This document shows positions 49,517 through 58,227 of a stretch of DNA of 64,000 nucleotides, piece by piece. The stretch's first letter is position 1; every line of letters begins with the position of its first letter. Under the pieces are notes generated by a model, which saw only the letters and a list, made by a program, of their open reading frames with translations, was not told the DNA's origin and searched no databases. The translations under genes and the position numbers were made by a program. Source of the DNA: Streptococcus shenyangsis (GTDB lineage: Bacteria > Bacillota > Bacilli > Lactobacillales > Streptococcaceae); NCBI RefSeq assembly GCF_006385785.1, contig NZ_VFSH01000010.1, forward strand, positions 1 to 64,000. Direction: 5' to 3'.

Positions 49517-52147
49517 TTTAGCCTCGTACCAGGTTGCCCCTTCATTCTCATCTGCGATGAGAGGAACACTGAGTTGAATAGCTTCTTCCATAGTTTGTTT
49601 GACTAATTTTTTCATCTCTGCTAATTCAGATTTAGGAACTTCAAGGACAATTTCATCGTGAACTTGTAGAAGCATCTTAGTCTGATAACCACCTGCAACC
49701 AAGGCCTTGTCTAGTTGAATCATGGCAATCTTAAGAATATCTGCTGCTGAACCCTGGATAGGTGAGTTGATAGCTGTCCGCTCCGCAAAACCACGAATAT
49801 TAAAGTTACGCGAATTAATATCTGGCAACTCACGACGACGCTTGAAGAGAGTTTCCACATAGCCCTTATCACGCGCCTCACGCACCACTTCATCCATGTA
49901 GTTTTTAATACCTGGGAAACGTTCAAAGTAAGTGTCAATGTAGGCTTTGGCTTCCTTACGGCTAATGCCCAAATTATTAGACAAGCCAAAGTCTGAGATC
50001 CCATAAACCACTCCAAAGTTAACTGCCTTGGCATTGCGACGGTCGTTTGCAGTCACATCCTCAGGACGCTCAATGCCAAAGACCCTCATAGCTGTCGAAG
50101 TATGGATGTCCGCTCCCTCTTGGAAAGCCTTAATCAAGTGCTCATCCTTAGAAATATGCGCCAAAACGCGCAATTCAATCTGTGAATAGTCCGAACTAAG
50201 CAGGACACTATCCTCCCACTCAGGTACAAAAGCCTTCCGAATGAGACGGCCCTGCTCCAAACGCACAGGAATATTTTGCAAGTTGGGATCCACACTAGAC
50301 AGACGCCCTGTCTGGGTCAAATCCTGCACATATCGAGTATGAATCTTGCCATCAGCCAAAATCCAGTCCTGCAAGCCAATTACATAAGTGGATTGAATCT
50401 TAGAAATCTGACGGTAGTCGAGAATTTTCTTAACAATTGGCGCAATAGGAGCTAAACGCTCCAAGACATCCACTGCAGTCGAATAACCTGTCTTGGTTTT
50501 CTTAGTGTATTCTAGAGGAAGTCCCAATTTTTCAAAGAGAAGCACGCCCAACTGCTTAGGCGAGTTGATATTAAACTCCTCACCAGCCAGTTCGTAAATC
50601 TCCTGAGTGAGTTTTTCAATGACAAGCTCATTTTCAGCCTGCATCTCAAGCAAGGTCTCTTTCTTGACCCTAATACCAGCAATTTCCATCTTGGCAAGGA
50701 CAAAAGCCAGAGGTTGCTCCATATCATAAAGAAGCTCTAATTGCCCATTTTCGCTGAGTTTTTCAAGTAAAATAGGCTCTGTTTCGACCAAAACAGCAAG
50801 TTTACGCGCCAAATGCTCCAAGAATTTCTCGCGTTCAGGAATGGCCTTCTTGACTCCCTTACCATAGAAAGTCTCATCATCAACCAAATAAGTCTGACCA
50901 TAAAGACTAGCAATAGTAGCAATTTCATTGTCCTCCACAGTCGAAAGGAGGTATTTAGCCAAACGGCTGTCAAAAGCAGGTGCCTGCAAATCCACACCCA
51001 AACGATGCAAGAGAACTTTAGCCTTCTTAAAATCATAAACTCTCAGAGGTGTTTTTTCTAAAAAGTCCTTGAAAATCGGGTCTTGCAAGAGCTCAAGCTT
51101 GTCTGTGGCATAAAGCTTATCTCCACAAGACCAGGCAAATCCAATCAAATCATCCGTATGGTAATTCTCACCAAAAAGCTCAAAATGGAAGATAGAGTCC
51201 GCACTCAGCATATCTTGACTAACTTGGTCAACGATAGTAAAGTCCAAACTCTCAGACACATCAGTCGAAGATGCATTTAAAGCCTGCTTAAGCTGTTTGA
51301 AGCCCATCTCATCGTAGAATTTCCCAAGATTTTCAATATCTGGACCACTATAGACCAAATCCTCCAAACCAATCTCAACCGGTGCCTTGGTATCAATGGT
51401 CGCCAGTGTTTTCGACAAAAAGGCCTGTTCCTTATCATTGATGAGATTTTCCTTCATCTTAGAAGTCTTCATCCCATCAATATTTTCATAAATTCCCTCA
51501 AGTGAACCATGCTCCAGCAAGAGCTTGATACCCGTCTTTTCACCGATTTTGGTCACCCCAGGAATATTATCCGACTTATCTCCCATAAGCGCCTTGAGGT
51601 CGATAAACTGAGTCGGTGTGATGCCCATCTTTTCCATGAGATAATCTGGCGTAAAGGCCTCAAACTCAGCCACACCTTTCTTGGAAATCTCAACCACCGT
51701 ATGCTCATCCGTCAGCTGAATCAAGTCCTTGTCCCCACTGACAATGGTAATATCAAAACCATCCTGCTCTGCTAGCTTATCCAGTGTCCCAATAATGTCA
51801 TCCGCCTCATACTGAGCCAACTCATAGTGACGAATCCCCATATGATCCAACAACTCACGAATGAAGGGAAATTGCTCACGAAACTCATCAGGAGTCTTAG
51901 CTCGACCACCCTTATAGTCCGCATACATCTCTGTACGGAAGGTCGTCTTACCCGCATCAAAAGCCACCAAAATATGACTCGGCTCAACCCGCTCCAACAA
52001 ATGGCTCAACATCAACTGGAAGCCATAAATCGCATTGGTATGCAAACCAGCCGCATTCTTAAAACGGTCCAACTGCTGATAGAGCGCAAAAAACGCCCGA
52101 AAAGCAACAGAAGACCCATCAATCAATAATAATTTTTTCTTATCCAT
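49514..52147 (-). CDS. polA: DNA polymerase I
   Basis: The 877-residue enzyme has an N-terminal 5'-3' exonuclease (LLLIDGSSVAFRAFFA, GDKSDNIPGVTKIGEKTG), a degenerate 3'-5' exonuclease-like middle and the polymerase domain with motif A (DYSQIELRVLAHIS) and motif C (QVHDEIVLEV). The lack of the exonuclease carboxylate motifs in the middle agrees with what is known for pneumococcal Pol I. The ATG at 52147 (MDKKKLLLIDG) is preferred over an upstream in-frame start. It is divergent from the first rpn gene. Confidence 0.96.
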   Translation of the reverse strand: MDKKKLLLIDGSSVAFRAFFALYQQLDRFKNAAGLHTNAIYGFQLMLSHLLERVEPSHILVAFDAGKTTFRTEMYADYKGGRAKTPDEFREQFPFIRELLDHMGIRHYELAQYEADDIIGTLDKLAEQDGFDITIVSGDKDLIQLTDEHTVVEISKKGVAEFEAFTPDYLMEKMGITPTQFIDLKALMGDKSDNIPGVTKIGEKTGIKLLLEHGSLEGIYENIDGMKTSKMKENLINDKEQAFLSKTLATIDTKAPVEIGLEDLVYSGPDIENLGKFYDEMGFKQLKQALNASSTDVSESLDFTIVDQVSQDMLSADSIFHFELFGENYHTDDLIGFAWSCGDKLYATDKLELLQDPIFKDFLEKTPLRVYDFKKAKVLLHRLGVDLQAPAFDSRLAKYLLSTVEDNEIATIASLYGQTYLVDDETFYGKGVKKAIPEREKFLEHLARKLAVLVETEPILLEKLSENGQLELLYDMEQPLAFVLAKMEIAGIRVKKETLLEMQAENELVIEKLTQEIYELAGEEFNINSPKQLGVLLFEKLGLPLEYTKKTKTGYSTAVDVLERLAPIAPIVKKILDYRQISKIQSTYVIGLQDWILADGKIHTRYVQDLTQTGRLSSVDPNLQNIPVRLEQGRLIRKAFVPEWEDSVLLSSDYSQIELRVLAHISKDEHLIKAFQEGADIHTSTAMRVFGIERPEDVTANDRRNAKAVNFGVVYGISDFGLSNNLGISRKEAKAYIDTYFERFPGIKNYMDEVVREARDKGYVETLFKRRRELPDINSRNFNIRGFAERTAINSPIQGSAADILKIAMIQLDKALVAGGYQTKMLLQVHDEIVLEVPKSELAEMKKLVKQTMEEAIQLSVPLIADENEGATWYEAK

Positions 52148-52218
52148 ACACCCATTATAAAGGAAAGCAGGGAAAAATACCATTGGAAAGAGCCATACCC
52201 AATATTTTTCATTCTTTT

Positions 52219-52279
52219 TCCGAATAAATAGATAGTAGCGGTGAATCTAGCAAACCTAGATTTAAAACTGTGGTATAAT
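52219..52279 (+). promoter_or_regulatory. rpn1 promoter with conserved inverted repeat
   Basis: An extended -10 TGGTATAAT (52271-52279) is preceded by AATCTAG-caaac-CTAGATT (52244-52262), a perfect 7-bp inverted repeat lying where the -35 would be, and further up by TTCCGAATAAATAGATAG. All three parts recur before the other two full-length rpn genes. The transcription start would fall at about 52286, only some 9 bases before the ATG. Confidence 0.65.
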
Positions 52280-52294
52280 GAAAGGAGAAAGAAT

Positions 52295-53197
52295 ATGGCA
52301 TTACGTCATCCGGGCATTAGCCCAACCAATGACTTGGTTGCTAAGAAAATCTTTAGCAACCCAGAAATCACTTGTCAATTTATCCGCGATATGCTGGACT
52401 TACCTGCAAAAAATGTGACGATTTTGGAGGGAAGTAATATTCACGTATTACCCTCCATACCTTATTCAGCGCAGGATTTCTATACCAGTATAGATGTCTT
52501 GGCGGAGTTGGATAATGGCACGCAGGTTATTATCGAAATCCAAGTTCATCATCAGAATTTTTTCATTAATCGTTTGTGGGCTTACCTATGCAGTCAGGTC
52601 AATCAAAACCTTGAAAAAATTCGCCAACGAGAAGGTGATACCCACCAGAGCTACAAACACATCGCACCAGTATACGCTATCGCTATCGTGGACAGTAATT
52701 ATTTTCAAGATGATTTAGCCTTTCACAGTTTTAGTATGCGAGAGGATACGACAGGTGAGGTTTTAACCATAACCAATAATGGACAAGAAAACCATTTGGT
52801 TAAGATGGCGTTCTTGGAATTAAAAAAATACAGAGAAACCAGCAAAGACAACGTTCGCAAACCGTGGTTGGAGTTTTTTGGGAATAAACCCTTTACCCAA
52901 GAACCCGAGCGAGCCATCAGTCAAGCAGACCAACTGCTGGACTACAAGAGCTGGTCCGAGGAGGACAGGAAAATGTTTAGTCAACTACGTATGCGCGAAG
53001 AACAAGCATTATTGGCTCAGGATTATGCCTTGGAACAAGCCGAAGAAAAAGGATTAGAGCGTGGGAAAGTTGAAGGAAGTTTGTCTATGCTACTAAATCT
53101 AGTCCATCAAGGTCTTTTGATTTCCGAGGTTGCCAGTCAGCAGTTAGGTATGACTGTCTCTGAGTTTGAAGAACTATTGAAAGAGCATCACAAATAA
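52295..53197 (+). CDS. Rpn-family PD-(D/E)XK nuclease, copy 1
   Basis: The 300-residue protein belongs to the Rpn/PDDEXK_2 family, often labelled transposase but shown in E. coli to be DNA endonucleases. The nuclease core has D67 (SIDVLAELD) and E81-x-Q83 (VIIEIQVHHQ). A hinge with KKYRETSKD follows, then a coiled-coil C-terminus with Gly-[LI]-Glu repeats and the conserved tail SEVASQQLGMTVSEFE. The ATG at 52295 has AGGAG 7 bases before it; a longer frame to 52241 lies inside the promoter. An AGGAGG-ATG inside the gene (52959-52975) can start the C-terminal 74 residues. Confidence 0.88.
   Translation: MALRHPGISPTNDLVAKKIFSNPEITCQFIRDMLDLPAKNVTILEGSNIHVLPSIPYSAQDFYTSIDVLAELDNGTQVIIEIQVHHQNFFINRLWAYLCSQVNQNLEKIRQREGDTHQSYKHIAPVYAIAIVDSNYFQDDLAFHSFSMREDTTGEVLTITNNGQENHLVKMAFLELKKYRETSKDNVRKPWLEFFGNKPFTQEPERAISQADQLLDYKSWSEEDRKMFSQLRMREEQALLAQDYALEQAEEKGLERGKVEGSLSMLLNLVHQGLLISEVASQQLGMTVSEFEELLKEHHK
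52973..53197 (+). CDS. Intragenic small protein of rpn1 (RpnS-like)
   Basis: AGGAGG (52959-52964) stands 8 bases before the in-frame ATG at codon 227 of rpn1. The product has 74 residues, MFSQLRMREEQALLAQDYAL to the shared stop: the coiled-coil region without the nuclease. In E. coli such intragenic RpnS proteins bind and block the full-length nuclease; the same role here is inferred. Confidence 0.6.
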   Translation: MFSQLRMREEQALLAQDYALEQAEEKGLERGKVEGSLSMLLNLVHQGLLISEVASQQLGMTVSEFEELLKEHHK

Positions 53198-53353
53198 GAA
53201 CTTAAAAAATATAGAGAAACCAGCAAAGACAAGGTTCGTAAGCCGTGGTTGGAGTTTTTCGGGAATAAACCCTTTACCCAGCAACCTGAGCGAGCCATCA
53301 GCCAAGCAGATCAACTGCTGGACTACAAGAGCTGGTCTGAGGAGGACAGGAAG

Positions 53354-53551
53354 ATGTTTAGTCAACTACGGATGCGTGAAGAACAAGCCTTGTTAGCACA
53401 GGACTATGCCTTGGAACAAGCTGAGGAAAAGGGCTTAGAACGTGGAAAACTGCTTGCTTTTTTAGATCTGGTTCGCCAACATCTTTTAACCGTTGAGGTT
53501 GCAAGTGAGCAATTGGGCATGAGCGTCGCTGAGTTTGAGGCGTTGTTGTAA
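53354..53551 (+). CDS. Orphan C-terminal cassette 1b, 65-residue RpnS-like protein
   Basis: ATG is preceded by AGGAGG (53340-53345). The frame stays open back to the rpn1 stop (53198), giving ELKKYRETSKDKVRKPWLEF upstream of this start, but no other good start exists (a TTG at 53249 lacks a site). The segment LLAFLDLVRQHLLTVEVASEQ differs from rpn1, so binding specificity may differ. Suppression of the rpn1 stop would join the two in frame. Confidence 0.6.
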   Translation: MFSQLRMREEQALLAQDYALEQAEEKGLERGKLLAFLDLVRQHLLTVEVASEQLGMSVAEFEALL

Positions 53552-53756
53552 AGCCATCACTAACGGTCAAGAAAACCATCTAGTCAAGATGGAGTTCTTG
53601 GAATTAAAAAAATACAGAGAAACCAGCAAAGATGAGGTTCGCAAACCGTGGTTGGAGTTTTTTGGGAATAAGCCATTTACCCAGAATCCCCAGCGAGCCA
53701 TTATCAAAGCAGATCAATTGCTGGACTACAAGAGCTGGTCTGAGGAGGACAGGAAG

Positions 53757-53978
53757 ATGTTTAGTCAACTACGTATGCGAGAAGAACAGGCATTGTTGGC
53801 ACAGGACTATGCCTTGGAGCAAGCTGAGGAGAAAGGCTTAGAGCGTGGTCGAGCCGAGGGGATGGAAAAGGGATTAAAAGTAGGTTTAGTAAATCTAGTC
53901 CGTCAACAGCTACTGTCATCTGAGGTTGCCAGCCAGCAGTTAGGTATGACTGTCTCTGAATTTGAGAAGCTCTTGTAA
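53757..53978 (+). CDS. Orphan C-terminal cassette 1c, 73-residue RpnS-like protein
   Basis: ATG follows AGGAGG (53743-53748). A longer open frame reaches back to a TTG at 53535 that overlaps the end of cassette 1b in the +1 frame; no site supports that start. The coiled-coil has GLERGRAEGMEKGLKVGLVN, different from the other copies. A strong terminator follows at 54004. Confidence 0.6.
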   Translation: MFSQLRMREEQALLAQDYALEQAEEKGLERGRAEGMEKGLKVGLVNLVRQQLLSSEVASQQLGMTVSEFEKLL

Positions 53979-54003
53979 AACAATACAATCACTAATAACA
54001 TAA

Positions 54004-54038
54004 AAGTGAACAGGACTGAAATATTATCCTGTTCACTT
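54004..54038. terminator. Strong terminator after rpn array 1
   Basis: AAGTGAACAGGA and TCCTGTTCACTT form a perfect 12-bp stem with an 11-base loop. It follows cassette 1c by 26 bases and stands between convergent units. The remaining bases to 54248 are AT-rich and hold no gene. Confidence 0.75.
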
Positions 54039-54248
54039 CTTTCATTTACCCGAGACAATTCAGATTCATCCCAACCTCAAAAGAGAAACCAAAAAATCCT
54101 TCTCTTTCATATCTTTTAACTAATTAGATTTTACATTTGACAAATTGAAGAGCACCTAGAGATACTAATTATTTAACTGCAGTATTATCTTAGTATCTGC
54201 TATAAAAAACTAAGCTAAAAATCTCCTAGTGATATAAACTAATTCAAA

Positions 54249-55544
54249 CTACACCCACTCACCATTAGCGTTTACTGTGTAACTATCGATGGTTGTATTC
54301 ACAGCCAAAGCACCTGATGGATATGAGTAATACCATTTACCGCTAACTTGGTACCAACCTGTCTTCATAGCGCCTGAGTTAGCAAGATAATACCATGTAT
54401 CACCTTGGTTGACCCAGCCTGTTTGCATAGCACCTGAACTGTTGAGGTAATACCACTTACCATCTACAAATTTCCAGCCTGTCTGCATAGCACCCGAACC
54501 GTCAAGATAATACCATGTACCATCAACTTTTTGCCAACCTGTCTGCATGGCACCTGAACCGTTCAGATAATACCATGTACCATCAACTTGCTTCCAACCA
54601 TTTTTCATCACACCAGTTTCATCCAAGTAATACCATGACCCATCTTTGACCCAACCTGTCTTCATCCCATCTTCTTTAGAGAAATAATACCAATCAAGCC
54701 CAATTTTCTTCCATCCAACATGACGATTTCCCTCATCATCAATGAAGAATTTTTTACCATCAATTAAAACAATACCTGGTTTAAGGACACCTTCCTCATC
54801 TAAGAGGTAATGTTTCCCATCTACTGTAATATCCCCTGTTAAACGAACACCGTCTTTTAGATAGTAAGTTTTATCATCAATTTTGATAAATCCAGTTTTC
54901 TTTTCACCATTTTCAACAAAATAGTAAACCTTATCAGCAACTTTTACAAAACCTAACTTTTTAACACCATCTTTTTCATCTAGATAATATTGCTTATCAC
55001 CTGCAGTCAATAGACCTTTCTTCATAGCCCCATCAGCTTCAAAGTAGTAAGTCTTATTATCGATTTTTTGCCAACCAGTAACTTTTTTACCGTCCTTGAT
55101 ATAATAGATTTTACCACCTTCGGTTTTGAACTGACCACTACTTATGCTATTGTTAGTAGTAGCACTACCATTGTTTTGATTAGCATTACTACCATTCGTT
55201 TGGTTATTATCTCTTTGATATGGATTTGTTTGTGAGGTATTGCCTGTATTACCTGTAGTATTAGTTGGAGCATACATATGGTAAAGAATACCATCTTCTA
55301 CCCTGCTAGTAGTGTACATATAGTTATCAATAGCTGGATGACTTGTATCAGATGTTGCTGTTCCTGTAACCGCTGCTTTGATATCAACTGGTCTACCATT
55401 TTGGAATGTCACAAAATGAATTTCCTTAAATGATGAAGTAGTAGAAGTCGTTGTTGCTCCTGAGTCGGTAGCTTGTACTTGTTGGATCGTAGCTACAGTT
55501 AATACTGATGTAGCTAGCAAGATACCTGTAAGTGTTTTCTTCAT
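54249..55544 (-). CDS. Choline-binding surface protein A of the rpn-flanked block
   Basis: The 431-residue exported protein has a signal peptide (1-25, cleaved after VQA), an N-terminal region (26-100, KEIHFVTFQNGRPVDIKAAV and YMYTTSRVEDGILYHMY), an Asn/Gln/Thr/Ser-rich linker (about 95-140) and about thirteen CW repeats. The last five repeats (GWQKVDGTWYYLDGSGAMQT type) are near-canonical choline binders; the earlier ones are degenerate. Its N-terminal domain is related to that of the next gene (RVEDGILYHMY against YVEGGVRYYVF). Function unknown. Confidence 0.78.
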   Translation of the reverse strand: MKKTLTGILLATSVLTVATIQQVQATDSGATTTSTTSSFKEIHFVTFQNGRPVDIKAAVTGTATSDTSHPAIDNYMYTTSRVEDGILYHMYAPTNTTGNTGNTSQTNPYQRDNNQTNGSNANQNNGSATTNNSISSGQFKTEGGKIYYIKDGKKVTGWQKIDNKTYYFEADGAMKKGLLTAGDKQYYLDEKDGVKKLGFVKVADKVYYFVENGEKKTGFIKIDDKTYYLKDGVRLTGDITVDGKHYLLDEEGVLKPGIVLIDGKKFFIDDEGNRHVGWKKIGLDWYYFSKEDGMKTGWVKDGSWYYLDETGVMKNGWKQVDGTWYYLNGSGAMQTGWQKVDGTWYYLDGSGAMQTGWKFVDGKWYYLNSSGAMQTGWVNQGDTWYYLANSGAMKTGWYQVSGKWYYSYPSGALAVNTTIDSYTVNANGEWV

Positions 55545-55649
55545 AAGAAAAATCTCCCTTGTTAACCTATTGAATTTATTTCATTATATCCCTTTTCTAT
55601 AATTAGTGCAATAAAAAACATAAAAAGTGTAAAAATATTTTAAACCAAA

Positions 55650-55681
55650 AGAAAGAGAGTAGTTTAAACCACTCTCTTTAT
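55650..55681 (-). terminator. Terminator after choline-binding protein B
   Basis: AAAGAGAGTGG and CTACTCTCTTT pair around TTTAAA with T-rich flank on the minus strand. Confidence 0.75.
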
Positions 55682-55685
55682 CATT

Positions 55686-57011
55686 TTATACCCATTCACC
55701 GTTGGCATTTAGATAATAGCCATCAATTGTAGTACTTACTGCAAGGGCACCTGAACTATAGGCATAGTACCATTTACCACCTGTTTGGAACCAACCTGTC
55801 ACCATAGCACCTGAGCCTTTAAGGTAGTACCAAGTACCACCCACTTTAGCCCAGCCAGTTTCCATAGCACCTGAGCTATTTAGGTAATACCAAGTACCGC
55901 CATCTTGTAACCAGCCGGTTTGCATTTCACCTGAACCATTTAGATAATACCATTTATTACCATCTTTGATCCACCATTTTTGCATCACACCTTCAGCATT
56001 AAAGTAGTACCATTTACCGCCATCTTTAAGCCATCCAACTTGACGTTTACCTTCTTTGTTTACATAAATCCAGTGATTATCAACTTTGTTCCAACCAGCT
56101 TTTGTATTAGAATCATCTGTCAAGAAGTATGTTTTTCCATCAACAGTGATTTCACCGAACTTACGTTCACCTTCTTCAGTGACATAGTAATACTTGTCGC
56201 CAGCGCCTTTGATGAGACCTGTCTTACGCTCACCTTCTGCAGTGATGTAATACCATTTACCATCACTATCTTTTACAATACCAGATTGCGCTTTACCATC
56301 TGCAGTAAAGAAGTACCATTTTGTACCAACTTTATGAACTCCGTTTGTAACAACACCATCTTTTACAAAGTAAGTTTTATCATTATCTGTTACAACTTCT
56401 GTCTTACGGACACCATTTCCATCAAAGTAATAAGTCTTTTCACCTACTTTGATAAAACCAGTTCTCTTCACACCTTGATTATCTAGATAGTAGCGTTCAG
56501 ACTCATTTTCAATGATACCACGAGCCATAACTCCTTCGCTATTGAAGTAGTATGTTTTGTTATCAATGATTGCCCAACCTTTGACTGGATTTCCTTTTGA
56601 GTAGAAATAGCGATTACCCGATACTTCACGCCAGCTATTTCCTTTATCAGTAGATTTATAACCTTGTTTATTCAAATCCGCTGACGCTGTATTAGGATCA
56701 TTTTCCAATTCAGCAAGCTTTGTTCCCTTTAATACAAATACATAGTAACGTACTCCACCTTCTACATAAGTACTTTGATATTCATATTTATCTATGTACT
56801 TATGCTTGTCAATTTTTTGATCTCCTGCTTCAAAATAGACAGTTGTACGAGTACGGGCACTATCATTAGCAACAGTTATCCATTCTGTTTTACGAACAAG
56901 TTCTTCTGCATGTACAGAAGGAGCAGTAATTGCTGAGTAAGTAGTTAAAGCAGCAGCACCCGTCATTGTTACACTAGCTAGAGCTAGTGCTAAAGCTTTT
57001 TTATTTTTCAT
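55686..57011 (-). CDS. Choline-binding surface protein B of the rpn-flanked block
   Basis: The exported 441-residue protein has a signal peptide (ending VHA), a small N-terminal domain (RTRTTVYFEAGDQKID, STYVEGGVRYYVFVLKGT, then GNSWREVSGNRYFYSKG) and about fifteen CW-type repeats, degenerate in the middle and canonical at the end. The ATG at 57011 is 9 bases after GGAG; a start 15 bases upstream abuts the site. Shared N-terminal motifs suggest it arose with protein A by duplication. Confidence 0.77.
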   Translation of the reverse strand: MKNKKALALALASVTMTGAAALTTYSAITAPSVHAEELVRKTEWITVANDSARTRTTVYFEAGDQKIDKHKYIDKYEYQSTYVEGGVRYYVFVLKGTKLAELENDPNTASADLNKQGYKSTDKGNSWREVSGNRYFYSKGNPVKGWAIIDNKTYYFNSEGVMARGIIENESERYYLDNQGVKRTGFIKVGEKTYYFDGNGVRKTEVVTDNDKTYFVKDGVVTNGVHKVGTKWYFFTADGKAQSGIVKDSDGKWYYITAEGERKTGLIKGAGDKYYYVTEEGERKFGEITVDGKTYFLTDDSNTKAGWNKVDNHWIYVNKEGKRQVGWLKDGGKWYYFNAEGVMQKWWIKDGNKWYYLNGSGEMQTGWLQDGGTWYYLNSSGAMETGWAKVGGTWYYLKGSGAMVTGWFQTGGKWYYAYSSGALAVSTTIDGYYLNANGEWV

Positions 57012-57115
57012 GTGAACATTCTCCATTTTTTTAAATTTAGGTATTATGCCTATTTTTATTGTATCTTATTTTTTAAAAAAATTCTAAGAAAAACTGGATT
57101 TTTATGGTAAAAATA

Positions 57116-57143
57116 AAAAGTAGGAGATTTCTCCTACTTTTTA
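57116..57143. terminator. Bidirectional terminator after choline-binding protein C
   Basis: AAAAAGTAGGAG and CTCCTACTTTTT form a perfect 12-bp stem with an ATTT loop. Confidence 0.88.
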
Positions 57144-57153
57144 TTGAATTAGA

Positions 57154-58227
57154 TTATTTAACCCATTCACCGTTTCCGTTAACAGTGTATCCACCTACAG
57201 TAGTGTTAACTGCAAGGGCACCTGAACCGTCAACATAGTACCATTTACCAGAAACTTCAAACCATTGGCTAGCTTTCATAGCACCTGAGTTTTCAAGGTA
57301 GTACCATTTACCACCGTCTTGCAACCAACCAGTTTGCATAGCGCCTGATCCGTTTAGGTAGTACCAAGTGTTTCCATCTTTAACCCACCATTTTTGCATT
57401 ACGCCTTCAGCGTTAAAGAAGTACCATTTACCGTCAACTTGTTTCCAACCTGTAACAGCTTTGTTAGAAGCGTAGTATTTCCATCCAGCTTCTTCTTGTA
57501 CCCATTGGTCTTTCATAACGTTGTATGAGTCAGTTTTTTCAAGAACCAAATCAACGTTTGCGTTTGTGAACATATCAGCTTTTCCATCTTGGTCTAAATC
57601 AGCAGAACCACTATACACAAATGTTCCTTCTGCGACGCTACCGATTTCCGCACCGTTTGAAGTTTTATTTACTGTGTAAAGTCCACTATTTGACTCAATA
57701 CCTTTTACAACATACCCTTTTGGTACATAAGCAACACGGTATTGAACCAATCCGCCATTTGCTACTGCAAGTTCAACATCACCTGCCGCATCAGACTCAG
57801 CAGAAACAACGTTTGCTTTAGCGTAGTTCAAGTAGTCAGCTTTGTTTGCCCAAATCATAACATCAACTTTAACACCTGCTACTGCATTACCTTTGATATC
57901 ACGAACATGGAAACGTACATGTGAACCGTTACCAAATTTTACTGCTTTAATAACTTTTCCATCTTTATCCTTAACAACATCATATGGATTTGTAGCTGGT
58001 TCAGCTGGTTTGTATTGGTCAGCATCTGGCACTGCATGGTGGAATGAAGGGTGTTCATTTGCACTATATGCGTTACCTACAATTTTACCAGTTCTAGGAT
58101 CTACTTTACCATATACTGTACCACCATTAGTAGCACCAGCAGAAGTGCTAAGATCATTAGCTGAAACAGCTTGAACAGCACCAAATGCTGCAAGAGCGAC
58201 TGCGCTTGTCAATAAAACTTTTTTCAT
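57154..58227 (-). CDS. Choline-binding surface protein C with Ig/prealbumin-like N-terminal domain
   Basis: The 357-residue protein has a signal peptide (1-23, ending VSA), a region of about 200 residues that looks like a beta-sandwich (VRFHVRDIKGNAVAGVKVDV, GGLVQYRVAYVPKGYVVKGI, the style of SpaA/CnaB repeats), a calcium-loop-like DLDQDGKAD (about 222-230) and five to six CW repeats. The start at 58227 has AAAGGAG 8 bases upstream. CnaB-like folds in choline-binding proteins are unusual; adhesion is a plausible but unproven role. Confidence 0.75.
   Translation of the reverse strand: MKKVLLTSAVALAAFGAVQAVSANDLSTSAGATNGGTVYGKVDPRTGKIVGNAYSANEHPSFHHAVPDADQYKPAEPATNPYDVVKDKDGKVIKAVKFGNGSHVRFHVRDIKGNAVAGVKVDVMIWANKADYLNYAKANVVSAESDAAGDVELAVANGGLVQYRVAYVPKGYVVKGIESNSGLYTVNKTSNGAEIGSVAEGTFVYSGSADLDQDGKADMFTNANVDLVLEKTDSYNVMKDQWVQEEAGWKYYASNKAVTGWKQVDGKWYFFNAEGVMQKWWVKDGNTWYYLNGSGAMQTGWLQDGGKWYYLENSGAMKASQWFEVSGKWYYVDGSGALAVNTTVGGYTVNGNGEWVK

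Larger units (their letters stand above)
52241..53978 (+). repeat. rpn array 1: full gene plus two orphan C-terminal cassettes
   Basis: After the stop of rpn1 (53197) the sequence restarts inside the gene: cassette 1b (53198-53551) begins at the codons for ELKKYRETSKD in the same frame, and cassette 1c (53553-53978) begins a little earlier at ITNGQENH in another frame. Both run to a C-terminal stop. Similar arrays are at 58609-59925 and 60122-61547 on the other strand. Confidence 0.9.

Noticed and set aside
52219-52236. Likeness of the rpn upstream block (TTCCGAATAAATAGATAG) to the bacteriocin promoter element (TTTTCGAATAGATAAATAA)
   Set aside because: The resemblance is only in an AT-rich stretch around CGAATA; the TTTTTGAATT half is missing in the rpn copies. 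Shared regulation is not supported.
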